This document shows positions 21,201 through 26,749 of a stretch of 64,000 nt of DNA, piece after piece. The stretch is from Symbiodinium natans. Its lineage: Eukaryota; Sar; Dinophyceae; Suessiales; Symbiodiniaceae. The stretch is taken from NCBI GenBank assembly GCA_905221605.1, contig CAJNDS010002150.1, positions 68,813 through 132,812 of the forward strand, written 5' to 3'. A program made the position numbers and the translations under genes. Numbering within the stretch: the stretch's first letter is position 1; each line of letters starts with the position of its first letter. The notes under the pieces were generated by a model, which saw nothing but the letters and a program-made list of their open reading frames with translations, was not told the origin of the DNA and did no database searches.

Positions 21201-23417
21201 CCGGTACAGGGGCCAGGTCGACTTGAAGACATTGCTCACGGTCTCTCTGACTTCGTCGGCCCCTATGTACTTCAGGTTCACCAGGGTTCCACCATACATG
21301 TAGGCGACCTGAAAGGCAAACTCACCTGTGAGCCAAGACCCAAGCTCCGTCACAAAGCCGACATAGTTGCTGATCTTGACCATCAGCTTCTGACGGATGC
21401 TTTTGAGAAAGGCCTGCTTCTCTCGGCCCTCACGCCCAAATGCCCTTACAATGCGAAAGTTCTGCAGCACTTCCAGGGCATTCTCCTTGATGTCTTCGGT
21501 CACTGAATCATGGTCCTGCGCCACCTGCTGCATGGCATCAAAGATGCCAAATCCCATGTTCTGAAAAGCGAATATTCCAAAGCCAAAAGCACAAAGCCTG
21601 GGCTTTCGCAGCCACAGGAATCCAATGTTTGTAATAAGGTTCGACACCATAGTAAGTATTTCCGGAATCTCCCGTGTGAAGACACGCTGCACATTGTCCG
21701 TTCTCTGCATCAGTGTTTTGTAGAGCTCGTCTGCACCTTTCTGTGAGATCCATTTGACGTCTTGTTGGATGAGGCGCTCGAAGAGCTGTCCACGCAGTCG
21801 ACATCCTATCTTGTCTCCTGCGCTCTCCATCAACCAGCGGGACCAGTCGAACAACTGATTCACAAGACCCCAGAGGAGCAGGCCCTGGCCCACGATCCCA
21901 AAAAGCTCCGCATTGGTCTTCCCGACATGCTTGCCAGAGCACAGCTGCATGTCATGCGCACACGCCTCATTACTCGAGAAATCAAGAGCTGCGACCTAGG
22001 ACTACGTCACTAAGTTTAGATATGTTTGGACTGAGTTCAGAAGTGAAAACAGACGCTGCCAAGAAGAAACCGGATGCACGGTCGACGACGATGCTGCCCC
22101 CGATGCTGAGCACTGTGCCGACACCGATCCGCAGGAACTCAGGCGCGGCAAAAGCTGCAAAGCCTTGCCCCGCCATAAGTGCAAAAAGTACAACCATGAC
22201 AATGGGAAACAGAGCTGGGCCGACCTGATCAGGATCAGCTGGTGACCCCTAAATTGGCCTAAGCCTAAGGGGCTGAGACAATCTGAGACACGCCGGAACA
22301 GTCGCCAGAAGGAAACGGGCTTCTTGCCTTCCAGCTTGAAGGTGGCAACTTGCTTCCAAGATTTGCAGGTGAAGTCCTCCAGATCTGTCTCCCAGACAGT
22401 GAGCTCCTTGGCGACGAAGGACGCCCCGAGAACTGCGGCGGTCTCCTCGGCAAGCTCCTCACGCGCCTTCGGCGTGCCTTGCAGGTAAGCCAGGGAGATG
22501 TGCGGATGGAACCCGACCTTCTCCGTCTGAGCATCAAGATGGCAGGACTTGCCCCCGAGGAAGACCGGCAGCCATGACTTGGGCACCAAGGAGGCCGCCA
22601 GCGAACGAGCTGCCAGAAGATCCGATGAGCCTTTGACCTCAAGGAACTTGGAGGTTCATGGCACTTAGTAACCAAATATAACTGTATGCATAACTGTACT
22701 TATAACTTACAACCATACTAGGGCACCTAAGGGGCAGTGGGTTATAAGTACAGTTATCATTGGTTAAGAAGTACCATGAACCTCCAGGTAGATGCTCCGG
22801 AAGAAAGAGGACCCCAGGCCCAGGCCCTCGACTTGGATAGGGATCGGGGCCGTCTGGACTGCAAACTTCTTGGCAAAGTCGGTGACATCCTTCCAGCTTC
22901 TTTTCTTGATGGCACGTGGCAAAAGCAGTCATCCCAGTTTCAAACGTCTGCCCTGATGACTCCAAACAGTCCCAAGCAACGAGGCATTGCAGGTGCGAGC
23001 CACTAGACGTCGTGTCTCACCCCACCCTCCTACAGGCCTTCCCGACGTTTGGATGACCGTTCGGGAAGGGTGGGAGGGGGGGAGTGCGGGAGGTAATATA
23101 TGGTAATATGCTGTCCTGCTCCGAGCCCGTGACGGGTCCCAGCAGTGTCAGGTGAGGCTTGAAGGAGGGCCCACCATGCTTGGAGCTCAAGTCCGCAACT
23201 GCCTGCACAAAACTCAGCAAGCAACCTGGTTCTGAAGAGAGAACAACAGAGCATTCAGCCAGATCATGGCTCTGCTCGTCTAAGTCATGAGAAGTGGTGC
23301 TACACCCCCAGCGACCTTCTCGAGAGCTTGCGCGGCATTCCCAGTTGGGCTCAGCCACAGCCCGTAAGTCTTCTGCTGCTCCCTTTGCACCCCATCCACA
23401 ATGACAGCCTCAATGGC
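7527..23417 (-). CDS. Multi-exon gene: 2H-phosphoesterase domain fused to an ABC half-transporter (B type)
   Basis: Rebuilt from at least thirteen exons in consistent frame. The order on the minus strand is: 2H-phosphoesterase exons (23417-22638), the exon shared by the end of 2H and the start of the transporter (22637-22290), first membrane exon (22224-22114), main membrane plus Walker A exon (21965-20787), then six small nucleotide-binding exons and a tail. ABC exporters of this type pump lipids, peptides or drugs across a membrane using ATP and work as dimers of half-molecules. 2H enzymes open cyclic phosphates or 2',5' bonds in nucleotides or RNA. Every ABC motif needed for activity is present. 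All acceptors read AG|G except where noted, and donors are a mix of GT and GC. A Copia element fills one intron in sense orientation. Substrate unknown. The true first exon is uncertain, and only the exons listed separately are coding. Confidence 0.8.
7668..8372 (-). other. ABC gene intron
   Basis: 705 bases between GTACGG (donor at 8372) and the AG at 7668. No element or gene recognised inside it. Confidence 0.7.
8373..8429 (-). CDS. ABC gene exon after the H-loop
   Basis: 57 bases, 19 codons: VMEAGKIIEQGTHAELLRK. This is the standard G.I.E.GTH.EL stretch that follows the H-loop in ABC exporters. Acceptor GAG|GTC, donor GTACGG. Confidence 0.88.
8462..8602. repeat. Telomere-like array, TTTAGGG on +, inside an ABC intron
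   Basis: About eighteen heptamers with variants fill most of the 205-base intron 8430-8634. In transcript sense it is CCCTAAA, starting about 35 bases from the acceptor of the exon at 8373-8429. Confidence 0.9.
8635..8727 (-). CDS. ABC gene exon with the H-loop
   Basis: 93 bases, 31 codons. It contains GRTVIAIAHRLSTI, whose His is the switch histidine that contacts the ATP gamma-phosphate. The acceptor CTCCAG|GTT has a good pyrimidine tract. The donor is GC (ATG|GCTGCT). Confidence 0.88.
8898..8939. repeat. CA run followed by alternating GC run
   Basis: (CA)n then CGCGCACGCGCGGGCGCGC. It directly follows the Walker B exon, inside the intron, and could adopt Z-DNA. Confidence 0.7.
8940..8994 (-). 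CDS. ABC gene exon with Walker B and D-loop
   Basis: Reads ILLLDEATSALDTVSERK. The Asp-Glu pair is the Mg-binding Asp and catalytic Glu, and SALD is the D-loop. The acceptor is CCAAG|G, formed at the very edge of a CCCTAAA array. The donor is GC (AAG|GCGCGC). Joined to the exon at 20165-20213 it gives the canonical NPKILLLDEATSALD. Confidence 0.88.
8997..9112. repeat. Telomere-like array, TTTAGGG on +
   Basis: About fifteen variable heptamers abutting the acceptor of the Walker B exon. The transcript sense is CCCTAAA. Confidence 0.9.
9209..9250. repeat. (CA)n microsatellite
   Basis: About 20 CA units just left of the Copia insertion. Confidence 0.95.
9272..9447 (-). repeat. 3' LTR of the Copia element
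   Basis: Identical by eye to 19906-20081. Sense strand starts TGTG and ends GCTAA, so the usual TG...CA end is not kept on the right side. No TATA box seen. Confidence 0.95.
9448..9459 (-). other. Probable polypurine tract of the Copia element
   Basis: Sense strand AAGTAAGACGGG lies directly before the 3' LTR. It is short and has one T and one C, so it is a weak match for the plus-strand primer site. Confidence 0.45.
9613..19722 (-). CDS. Copia Gag-Pol polyprotein with extra oxygenase-like and RapZ/phosphatase-like domains
   Basis: 3369 codons from ATG at 19722; an in-frame TGA lies a few codons upstream. Domains by residue: Gag-like 20-300; zinc knuckle 461-476 (CX2CX4HX6C, last spacing longer than the usual X4); Cys cluster 668-731 (CX2C three times plus Cys and His); protease motif DDGA 901-904; heptad QKQ repeats about 1076-1136; RapZ-C/PTP-like loop CTQGRHRS 1296-1303; Arg-Ser-rich 1477-1514; integrase zinc region about 1986-2027 and DDE core D2054, D2120, E2155; Ser/acidic linker; 2-oxoglutarate/Fe(II) oxygenase-like fold 2480-2625 with H2541, D2543, H2599, R2608; reverse transcriptase with D2924 and D3014-D3015; RNase H with D3168, E3221, D3267, D3321. 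It copies its RNA into DNA and integrates it. The roles of the two extra domains are unknown. No stop or frameshift seen. Confidence 0.95.
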   Translation of the reverse strand: MTVAGLRFRNKAYSSTPSVTKNGVFIFDGNPADYHEWEFRTELRIAAHEQQEKRRKKKEKREKKDTSFSSGGPEQGREERTPQAEASAPAEGGVAGRPAAASGRPTIPVPDSPAASVVAHESSSDGDDGAVDTVLRVMEGLRGDAFQKAKDIGIATLSGPGGLRTLISEIKAMVFPLGTLEAQALFRSGQAIRGPLSRQDGESVVSYIGRRRRWWTLMTQLDPRISLSDSLRAELLLELSGLSRDQQLMVKACSGGAHDFETYAKIMTEHHGLIHLRGNKLLDSTPLRSPGFDRDTRRWQSKGSGKFGSRSPGSVTTAYVSDVIDSAYVSQEHRADDHYADEWYQDEAQEDAEDVGWNAWTDQPGGSPGYAPSEEDVIVSDSEVAVALNAMEDCDYESFPEATGEAIQLQCAAHVALGKAGKGKGSSGGKGKGFPVVRSRLQLSVEERKEKLRELKAKSRCLRCGQTGHWSGDPQCPKGRSSQSGSDGKGKSKGDSKGSKSGTKQAFMAVPVTSESEDDMECVYIDSGPSEGSPKAYMAYRREGARASRTARNAARDTMPPGGDRVFTVGQHRGLSFEEVLHRYTAYVIWGRSLKSAGSRDLAAFLNWVQNYYIVNEESMEVMRRDIPLDEVPQMPGAQAQQSVAVPAASSHVTAKSKPPNPPLPVSCQTCTNFSYVGTNAYVTVKTCRVCGKVFKEKKTFEKKDPTLCRHANTSRLGSNKAIMKTFCKDCGHVIDEMPQAEARIRRQAAQELETATSASFDLISNISRNVLDEASLDATQTMTLLDEFRSQVEDCLVAQNVEGIDDPRISPKDLHEILNDIVEAAVVSQESPSSVRASPGEMSRAAPQRAAGSGSQDRRRTDGESAAYMSMKTNSLSSVVPLTLAEVDIYDHEDIWGVLDDGANSSVCGERWCDNAQMKLAKLGFEFPWLSQEGIQFRGLGGMTKTLGDRRLCFCIQCEYQGEKEDGKDPLVPGILDCHVTSGSETPLLLSLFAQSTLGLLKDMKSFTCLIQRNNGELWRLPLFRVKGSNLLAVNLSSGIRLLDRIPRPLRPYRAPLERKIRKGEGHEGLTSKDLDPQKQNTDSQKQDTDSQKQNTDSQKQNTDSQKQDTDSQKQNTDSQKQDTDSQKQDTDPQKHPDERKQHPQRIKDKGAHTSVTDSGGNHQGNIQANVASSDPRSSKQMPSVHIVSTGTRWRREASSYIYSPGQESAKALAEALHGPLTGSTAILICNCLDFSNPEIQSGSLSWLKGHIGSHPGNLTNQWENPEFRDMIFYVHQAVREAPASLEQIICICICTQGRHRSVASSVTLAQALSGKFRTTISHDGMCNGSWDSMAGRCRGSCGTCDHSAHEAQLAVVEHMERVEEYLSWKGRIDAPSCIRHFEIAARPSLGAGPKSKPMPRPGAGRPRPSASSAAGTVDLTEAEEEPSSSRRPARRFSLETRDERGVSVLEAQNKALMQRVESLGREVGTLRNELRRRSRSRRRSRSRRRSRSRGRDRRTRSRSPIARAEERAPSRHTFAIRTMPTRGASGNAAIATGGRVLDTDSWHEIPYEDLLLDKRPEPGCDWRAITPYDCWPPGMLDQLRRLATENMQPCGGRHLKRAKAATWIGPGVGNDFRENARVGFKLIAYDEVGQRPSKSALDPRFPAGWWEAGWAYLPRTGWRWIGYAHAGSTRLTTGIAGDAEFVLVAQFPYEAEKRAYVTTRIMTREQMGVFNRELRTLEEMDTFTAMVAGVQTQREDSTSLIKAPKCTFLIHDNAPVDLPGISEHSAKDFKWNRFTHEVNEFRPGLVLYKSGDPNSNLCINLFCEADASDINVCVLAPLGKLSADDIGAEVVETAGDACIACVGPLASRIVESLSSWCEGTGYTPKAFCDMNGSSFFNAIMSIGEEAYLDAMSTAYVAGAGVDTDAEGLGASDEELGGDGDVAPHDPEQQHPDPENQEPELSPADRERVWLESLPLPGTPQTEAKRREAWRRLPQRVRVALRRLHRSFNHPTPRTLQAILRAGGAAKEFIEAAKLIKCESCERTSPKPRSHPVGVGHGNYVFGDTVGVDVLETTDSNRRRYQCFNVVDLATGFQQIELLREVTKDSQGPPPSEMCLEAFQRWITWAGLPRTVMLDRGTHNRGAFVSYLTEKGVDIRFAATESPHMLGKTERHGGLAKAVIRKTVAGVSTVGPEAMRSVIQEVVAVKNMSMNVSGFSPSQWVLGRNPREPGTLTDEDTWNDIGAMEGKFSGAEAFALRQKSRIEAKKAMVKLDTSRRIQKALTKNAVPIKEEYNTGDYVVYRRDAQAGGTKWSTTSRVIGRESAEAIWVVNGGVPVLCSTHSLRPASEEEVLAHCLLNGIPVLPETLTEGPKKRKKGYVDAREEEEKPERKSSKPSASARKRKQEEIEPPEAPSSSSSSSSSSDEEDQRPSRDVQASQVVVDVLQENEADVVQGTMNIIDSEQDAMDALEAGDFRPATCLRLLNEAPLVRKGKRGAVRDGRAYSFGVYAHGGFTGVTESTKRHPNLVSYLNGYMKAKGASGMWSSLQIGRDLKALPHKDSNNLKGSMNQITTLGNHAGGQLWLQNQDGDVMMNGVPGRVLECHNRIASFDPNEVHATLPFDGERWSISAFTSRGIMNLGDRERDMLRELGFGIENDCVPVSCLGSVEEPPNDVKKEETSRESPERMADLMGVCGDEDHWKVGRNVCFRVHVKPRRLMFDPKENDFPGDLGKIGYSRETHRYFEDGANDVVHDEWGMIQEANGATNLAWTGFSLFRVRSESPVDLSSLPEVKMDDPEFRAFMAERFGMEVEAQAGKKPRKINVFKCEDHVKEGIKGSRRDEWNKYQKYNAAIPIRGEMLRQLLDEGHKPIPSQWIDVDKHEHQKGSADYSPKYRSRLVACGHLEAVGRDELRCDSPTADSEVHCLIASYAASRCLKLYCGDISSAYFQSSPLERVLLMRQPTGGLPDVPEDAMLLCRLPIYGTIDAGRGFYNRLSSEAKTEGLTVSKIAPGLYYLLGTDNLPAIILATHVDDLLWCATPEGSDTMERILAKFDVGKIEHSDFRFCGRRFRQGEDYSVRIDAEDNTRQIRKIVIPAGRKASDHATEAEVTSLRSVVGSLAWVARFARPDLCYKVNCLQRACSTATVADLKEANRVVELAQADQGRSLYYPAGALNWSDLCIVTFSDASFAQEPGFRSQQGRLHYLTAESASDGNDHVAHVLSFGSTTIKRVCRSTLASETFAMQTAVENGDRLRAIICELRGQLPSLKGWLEETQRQMKHLWVTDCRSLSDHLNSQQVNKVSDKRLMIELTAMRQQLWDGETATWQLYSPHGDRLRWTDTATQIADALTKSMKPHQLFRLMEEASVQLSDPDRKLTKSEIQKMTTNE
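16315..16497 (-). repeat. 21-bp minisatellite coding for a heptapeptide repeat
   Basis: About 8.5 units encode DSQKQNT or DSQKQDT between the protease and the RapZ-like domain. Units vary mainly at one codon (Asn/Asp), so it should be prone to length change without breaking the frame. Confidence 0.9.
19891..19904 (-). other. Primer-binding site of the Copia element
   Basis: One base inside the 5' LTR the sense strand reads TGGTAGCGGAGCTG. It would pair with a tRNA ending CAGCTCCGCTACCA. Initiator Met tRNAs begin AGC(A/G)GAG and end GCTACCA, so an initiator-type tRNA is the likely primer. Confidence 0.7.
19906..20081 (-). repeat. 5' LTR of the Copia element
   Basis: Same sequence as 9272-9447. 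It should carry the promoter, but I see no recognisable core element. The leader to the ATG at 19722 is about 180 bases. Confidence 0.95.
20082..20116. repeat. Telomere-like array, CCCTAAA on +, right flank of Copia
   Basis: Five heptamers adjoin the LTR. The left flank 9257-9271 also ends in CCCTAAACCC, so the element landed inside this repeat. CACTCGAACCTGAACCCT occurs on both sides (about 9248 and 20117). Confidence 0.9.
20165..20213 (-). CDS. ABC gene exon with the signature loop
   Basis: 49 bases reading QKQRLSIARAVLTNP. With the last residues of the previous exon it forms LSGGQ, the ABC signature. Acceptor TCCAG|GC. Donor is GC (CCAAA|GCGCCG). The following intron (8995-20164, about 11.2 kb) contains the Copia element. 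Confidence 0.88.
20413..20467 (-). CDS. ABC gene exon leading into LSGGQ
   Basis: 55 bases: DVMKKPQGVATPASELSGG up to the split codon. Acceptor CCCCAG|GAC, donor GT (GGGG|GTCCCT). It matches the LP.G..T......LSGG stretch of ABC exporters, with a shorter and atypical middle. Confidence 0.85.
20505..20537. repeat. Short telomere-like array inside an ABC intron
   Basis: Four TTTAGGG-type units in the 95-base intron 20468-20562, CCCTAAA in transcript sense. Confidence 0.85.
20563..20649 (-). CDS. ABC gene exon after the Q-loop
   Basis: 87 bases, 29 codons, starting VLENIRYGVPDASEEDVL. This is the ENI.YG helical-subdomain stretch. Acceptor GAAG|GTT; the probable donor is GC (GAC|GCTTGG). Confidence 0.88.
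20787..21965 (-). CDS. ABC gene main exon: membrane helices, Walker A and Q-loop
   Basis: 393 codons if the acceptor is GAG|GCG at 21966. Contains a helix around GLLLWGLVNQLF, the LRGQLFERLIQQD coupling region, further hydrophobic helices, AYMYGGTLV near the last helix, the aromatic A-loop (SFSYT), Walker A GPSGCGKST and the Q-loop AWVSQDQCVFKGS. Donor is GC (TCT|GCCTCT), giving FKGS-VLENIRYG with the next exon. The lengths between motifs are normal for a B-type half transporter. The 5' boundary is the least certain. Confidence 0.85.
22114..22224 (-). CDS. ABC gene exon with the first membrane helix
   Basis: Reads GPALFPIVMVVLFALMAGQG and stays hydrophobic through FAAFAAPEFLRIG. Acceptor ATCAG|GTC at 22225. 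Donor is one of two GT sites at 22113 or 22122. Together with the preceding exon it gives RLFRRVGPALFPIV, the usual start of an ABC membrane domain. Confidence 0.7.
22290..22637 (-). CDS. Exon joining the end of the 2H domain to the start of the ABC transporter
   Basis: 116 codons in one open frame. Second 2H motif GFHPHISLAYL (HxS), then the end of the fold (KSWKQVATFKL), then after about three residues KKPVSFWRLFRR, which is how many ABCB membrane domains begin. Acceptor TTGAG|GTC at 22638. Donor GT (CGT|GTCTCA) with a 65-base intron. This single exon is the evidence that the two domains belong to one protein. Confidence 0.75.
22638..22781 (-). mobile_element. Introner-like intron with terminal inverted repeats
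   Basis: 144-base intron. Sense-strand ends are GTTCATGGTACTTCTTAACC and, near the 3' end, GGTTACTAAGTGCCATGAAC, inverted copies of each other. Inside them ATAACTGTACTTATAAC occurs again inverted. The inverted repeat extends into the exon base pairs next to the donor (GGAGGTTCATGG). Such TIR-bearing introns are the mark of introners, which create new introns by transposition. Confidence 0.7.
22782..22889 (-). CDS. 2H-phosphoesterase middle exon
   Basis: 36 codons. Reads DVTDFAKKF, then IQVEGLGLGSSFFRSIYLEV, the strand pair between the two catalytic motifs in cyclic-phosphodiesterase-like proteins. Acceptor GGAAG|GAT, donor GT (GAG|GTTCAT). Confidence 0.78.
23134..23225 (-). CDS. 2H-phosphoesterase exon with the first HxT motif
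   Basis: Contains SFKPHLTLLGP, the first H-x-T motif. The acceptor is AACCAG|GT, or the AG six bases upstream behind the tract TTGTTCTCTCTTCAG. Donor GT (CCC|GTCACG); a GA donor seven codons on is an alternative. Confidence 0.75.
23306..23417 (-). CDS. 2H-phosphoesterase N-terminal exon
   Basis: Reads AIEAVIVDGVQREQQKTYGL and WLSPTGNAAQALEKV. The YGLWLSP strand is the first strand of the 2H fold. Acceptor CTAAG|GCC, donor GT (GGGG|GTGTAG). No Met start inside, so at least one exon lies upstream. Confidence 0.65.
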
Positions 23418-23510
23418 CTTAGGATTCACTGACACTGCTGGAGGGCCGAGCCATGCACAAGTCAGTAGCAACTTCCCTTCTCCATCGAGCCATCACAAAA
23501 AACCCTCTTT

Positions 23511-23625
23511 GCTGGTTGCAAAAGCCACCTGTCTTCTGAATCTGCTTGCCAAAAACTACCAGAGGAGCCCCTAGAATCACTGCTTTAATCAGGCCTGCCT
23601 GCAGTGCCACAATGCTTTCCCGGCA
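23511..23625 (-). CDS. Possible upstream exon of the 2H-ABC gene
   Basis: The minus strand reads ESIVALQAGLIKAVILGAPL and VVFGKQIQ, open and moderately hydrophobic. A GT donor (CTG|GTAGTT) would keep frame with the exon at 23306. No ATG in frame close by, so it may not be the first exon. Confidence 0.35.
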
Positions 23626-24407
23626 TTTTGGAGCGGAAGCTTGGGGGCTGATGACTTATCGCAAGTCGCCTCTTTGCCGAGATCCCGAAAGACCCCGAAA
23701 CCCGAATACCAAAACCTCAACCCAAAACCCTGCAAAAACCCTGCAAGATCCAAAACATGCGAGTCGTGGGGCCGCCAGAGGTCCCGAAGCTCCCCCGCGC
23801 AGCCTTGCGAGAACTGCCGAGGCGGGTGCCGCTGCCGCCTCGGACTCGGGCCTGACGGGTCTCGTCGTTTCGGACTTCTGGGGGTTCCTGGGGAGCCTTT
23901 CAGGTGGCTCGGGACGCCCAGTTTTCAACCCTAATGCAGTCATGAAACTCAAGGGTTCGAGTGTTGCATGAGGCGCTTGCACTAATAGGGTTCAGCACGG
24001 GACCCTCTCCGTACAGGCAGCTGGAGCCTGGTCAGCACCACCCGCAAGAAAGTCTTCCCACGAGCCTGCACAGGGTCTCACAATTCAGCCGACCAAGCAA
24101 CCCCCAAACGTCCCTAAGCCTTAAGCATAAACACCCCCGAGCCCATCAACCTCCAAGTGCCCCCGAAGACCCCCCGCCGCCGGTACCTCGCTAAGACCCT
24201 GCAGCGTCAAGCGCGTCTCCGGCACCTGCCAGGCGTTTCGAGGGGATCCGGGGGCCAAAGCCCGAAAAGATGACATCCAGTCTCCAAGTTTCTGGAGACA
24301 AAGAAACCCCAACAGCGCAGGTTTTTGAAGGGAGATTTCAGGGCCAGGGAACTACGAAACATAGAACTGTTGGGCTCTTCGACCCCCCCCCAGAGAAAAA
24401 CGAGGGT
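23626..24407. other. No gene recognised
   Basis: Contains short CCCTGCAAAA repeats near 23703-23755. The Pro/Ser-rich frames here are not convincing. Confidence 0.55.
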
Positions 24408-24812
24408 TTAGGAGGCCTTCAACTCCGCTGCGAGGGCTTTCAGCAGCTCGATCTGCCACTCGTCCTTCTCGGCCTCTTCCTTGCTGACCTCGGAATCAGG
24501 GGGCCCCCCTGCGACGGGAGAATCGGAAGACCGTTAAGGCCATTAAGGGTCCATGGAGAGCCGAAAGCATCTCTCACACGGTTTTTGTTGCGGACCAGGG
24601 TGCCCTGAGCTGCAGCTGTGCACCGCAGGAGTTTGCCAGAGCGAGCCTCTTCCTGGGATTTGGGACTGGGCGCGGGAGACGGGTTGTGACTGCCGGGGCA
24701 TGTTTCGGGCTGTTGGGGTTGTAGGGTTTGGCATTGTTAGGATAAGTCCAAAAGATCTCGCACCAGCTCTCTATCCAAGCCAACGATGCAGAAGTACATC
24801 CCCGCACCTGTT
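24408..24812 (-). CDS. Unassigned gene, last three exons
   Basis: Last exon 24408-24508 reads DSEVSKEEAEKDEWQIELLK, then ALAAELKAS and TAA. The middle exon 24562-24652 (acceptor CCCAG|GAA, donor GC) reads EEARSGKLLRCTAAAQGTLV, then RNKNRVRDAF. The two join in frame as DAFG-GPPDSEV. A likely earlier exon about 24762-24811 reads GMYFCIVGLDREL (acceptor CAACAG|GT, donor GT). The C-terminus is acidic and probably helical. I do not recognise the family. The splice style matches the ABC gene next door. Confidence 0.55.
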
Positions 24813-25214
24813 GGCCGACAACTAGCTGAAGCGTCTTTCTCGACTCAAGATATCGGCTGTAGTGGACATCGCAGAGAGCTCCTTCGGGAAGAGTGGGTCA
24901 GTTGTGCGAGATGTCTTTTTCGAACCCCACAATGACGTAAAAACCCCAAACCAGCTAAACCCTGAAGTGGGTGGAGGGCCTAGGAACATGTTCGCAGTGG
25001 TCGAAATCCATCCAGCCGGTTCCTTTCCTTTCTGTCGCACATTCCGTCCTGCTGCATTGTAAAACGGGAAGATCAACACCAGCCAATTCGCCACCCGGAG
25101 TAGGGGATCAGTCTTGGAGGCTTCAGCCACATTCCTGCCAGCACATGCGCCATCCTTGTAACTCAGACGAAGCCGTTGGTACGCATGCGGGGAGGTGTAT
25201 TGAGAGATTTGCTG
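24813..25214. other. Possible further 5' exon; otherwise nothing recognised
   Basis: Minus-strand MSTTADILSRE near 24850-24885 looks coding and begins with ATG, so it could start the gene at 24408-24812. The link is not proven. Confidence 0.3.
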
Positions 25215-25327
25215 ATACTGATTATGTATATGCATAGAGAGAGATAGGGAGACAGATAGATAGATAATTAGATCGACAGATAGATAGATGGATAAATACA
25301 TAAAGGGATGGATAGAAGATAGATACA
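25215..25327. repeat. GATA-type tetranucleotide tract
   Basis: GATA and GACA units with interruptions. Confidence 0.85.
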
Positions 25328-26485
25328 TTGATATTATATATCTTTGTTTCTAACGGTATGCAAGCATGTGAACAAGACTTGACAACAAGCCCGCGAGCAT
25401 CTTACCCAAGCTCACATGGCAACAAGCACACGAGCAAAAACAACAAGTGCACCGAAGGCTTGCACAGCCTGCTGACACTGCAATCTCTGACTGCTAATCA
25501 GCAAACAAGGCAGGGCGCATACCTCCCAACAGCAGGAGATGGCTTAAGGCTTGGGGTTTAGGGTGTGCGCGCGCCGCAAGAAGCCAGCTTTCCAAACCCT
25601 TTAGCCACAAAGCACGCTAGAATTCCACAGCGCAAGCAACTGCTTAGGGGATCTTGCTGCGTGCACGTCACAGAATGTACACACACGTGTGGAGCGGAGA
25701 TCGGTCACGTAAAGCCGAGAGAGCACGGTGAGAAAATGATGTCATGTAAGCACGGCTCTGCACATGCCAACGTAGGCATGACTACTGCCCACCGAAACCG
25801 TGATGGGAGCGGATGGGAGCACGATCGCGACAGTGCAAGATCTCCCTCAGATCCTCTCGAGCATCGGAGCTGTACAAGGTTACGACCCTGCCTAAACCCT
25901 TCGACGCTGCGCTTCAGCAGGCCCATCGCTCCGAGCGGCAAGGGCGGCCAATCTTTGGTCTCATTGGGTCAGTACTGTCAAGATACACTTTGAGGCTGTC
26001 TTCCGTTCTTCACCTTGCAGGTCGCTGCTGCTCTTGTCCCAGGAATCCAGGGAAACCTGTCAACATGTGCGTACTGAGCTTTGCCTGGGAGCAAACCAGG
26101 CATCAGGGCAGAGTTGTTCTTCCCTCCACACATGACCGAACCTGCGATAACTCTTCCCGAACAAGAGGAACCGAACTGACACCAGAAACAAGGCTGCTGC
26201 CTTGCAAGGCCCCCAGCATCGAACAGTTCAGGGCCCCTGAGGTTTCTCAGGGGCCTCTTGCGGGAACCCAAGGCGGGCTAAACTGGCAGGCGAAGCCTCA
26301 AGACCAGGAAGGGCCAGCCCAAGGAAACCCTCAAAAAGGGCTTCGTAGGGTCCCCCCACTTCCCCCTTCCCGAGGCCGCCCACCAAGCTTTCAGCGCTCT
26401 GCTTCAGAATGGGCTGCGTTGTGTAGGTGTTCAGCCTGCACGCCGTGCCACGCAGTTGGGAAGCTGAGGGATGATAAAACTTGAG
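25328..26485. other. No gene recognised
   Basis: A 223-codon plus-strand frame exists (25813-26484), but it has no motif and no coding signature that I trust. Confidence 0.5.
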
Positions 26486-26749
26486 GTGGGTTTAGGGTTT
26501 AGGGTTTAGGGTTTAGGGTTTAGGGTTTAGGGTTTAGGGTTTAGGGTTTAGGGTTTAGGGTTTAGGGTTTAGGGTTTAGGGTTTAGGGTTTAGGGTTTAG
26601 GGTTTAGGGTTTAGGGGGTTTAGGGTTTAGGGTTTAGGGTTTAGGGTTTAGGGTTTAGGGTTTAGGGTTTAGGGTTAGGGTTTAGGGTTTAGGGTTTAGG
26701 GTTTAGGGTTTAGGGTTTAGGGTTTAGGGTTTAGGGTTTAGGGCTTAGC
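26486..26749. repeat. Long telomere-like array, TTTAGGG on +
   Basis: About 37 heptamers, nearly perfect, with only two slips (an extra GG near 26614 and a TTAGGG near 26676). It is among the most regular arrays in the window. Confidence 0.97.
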
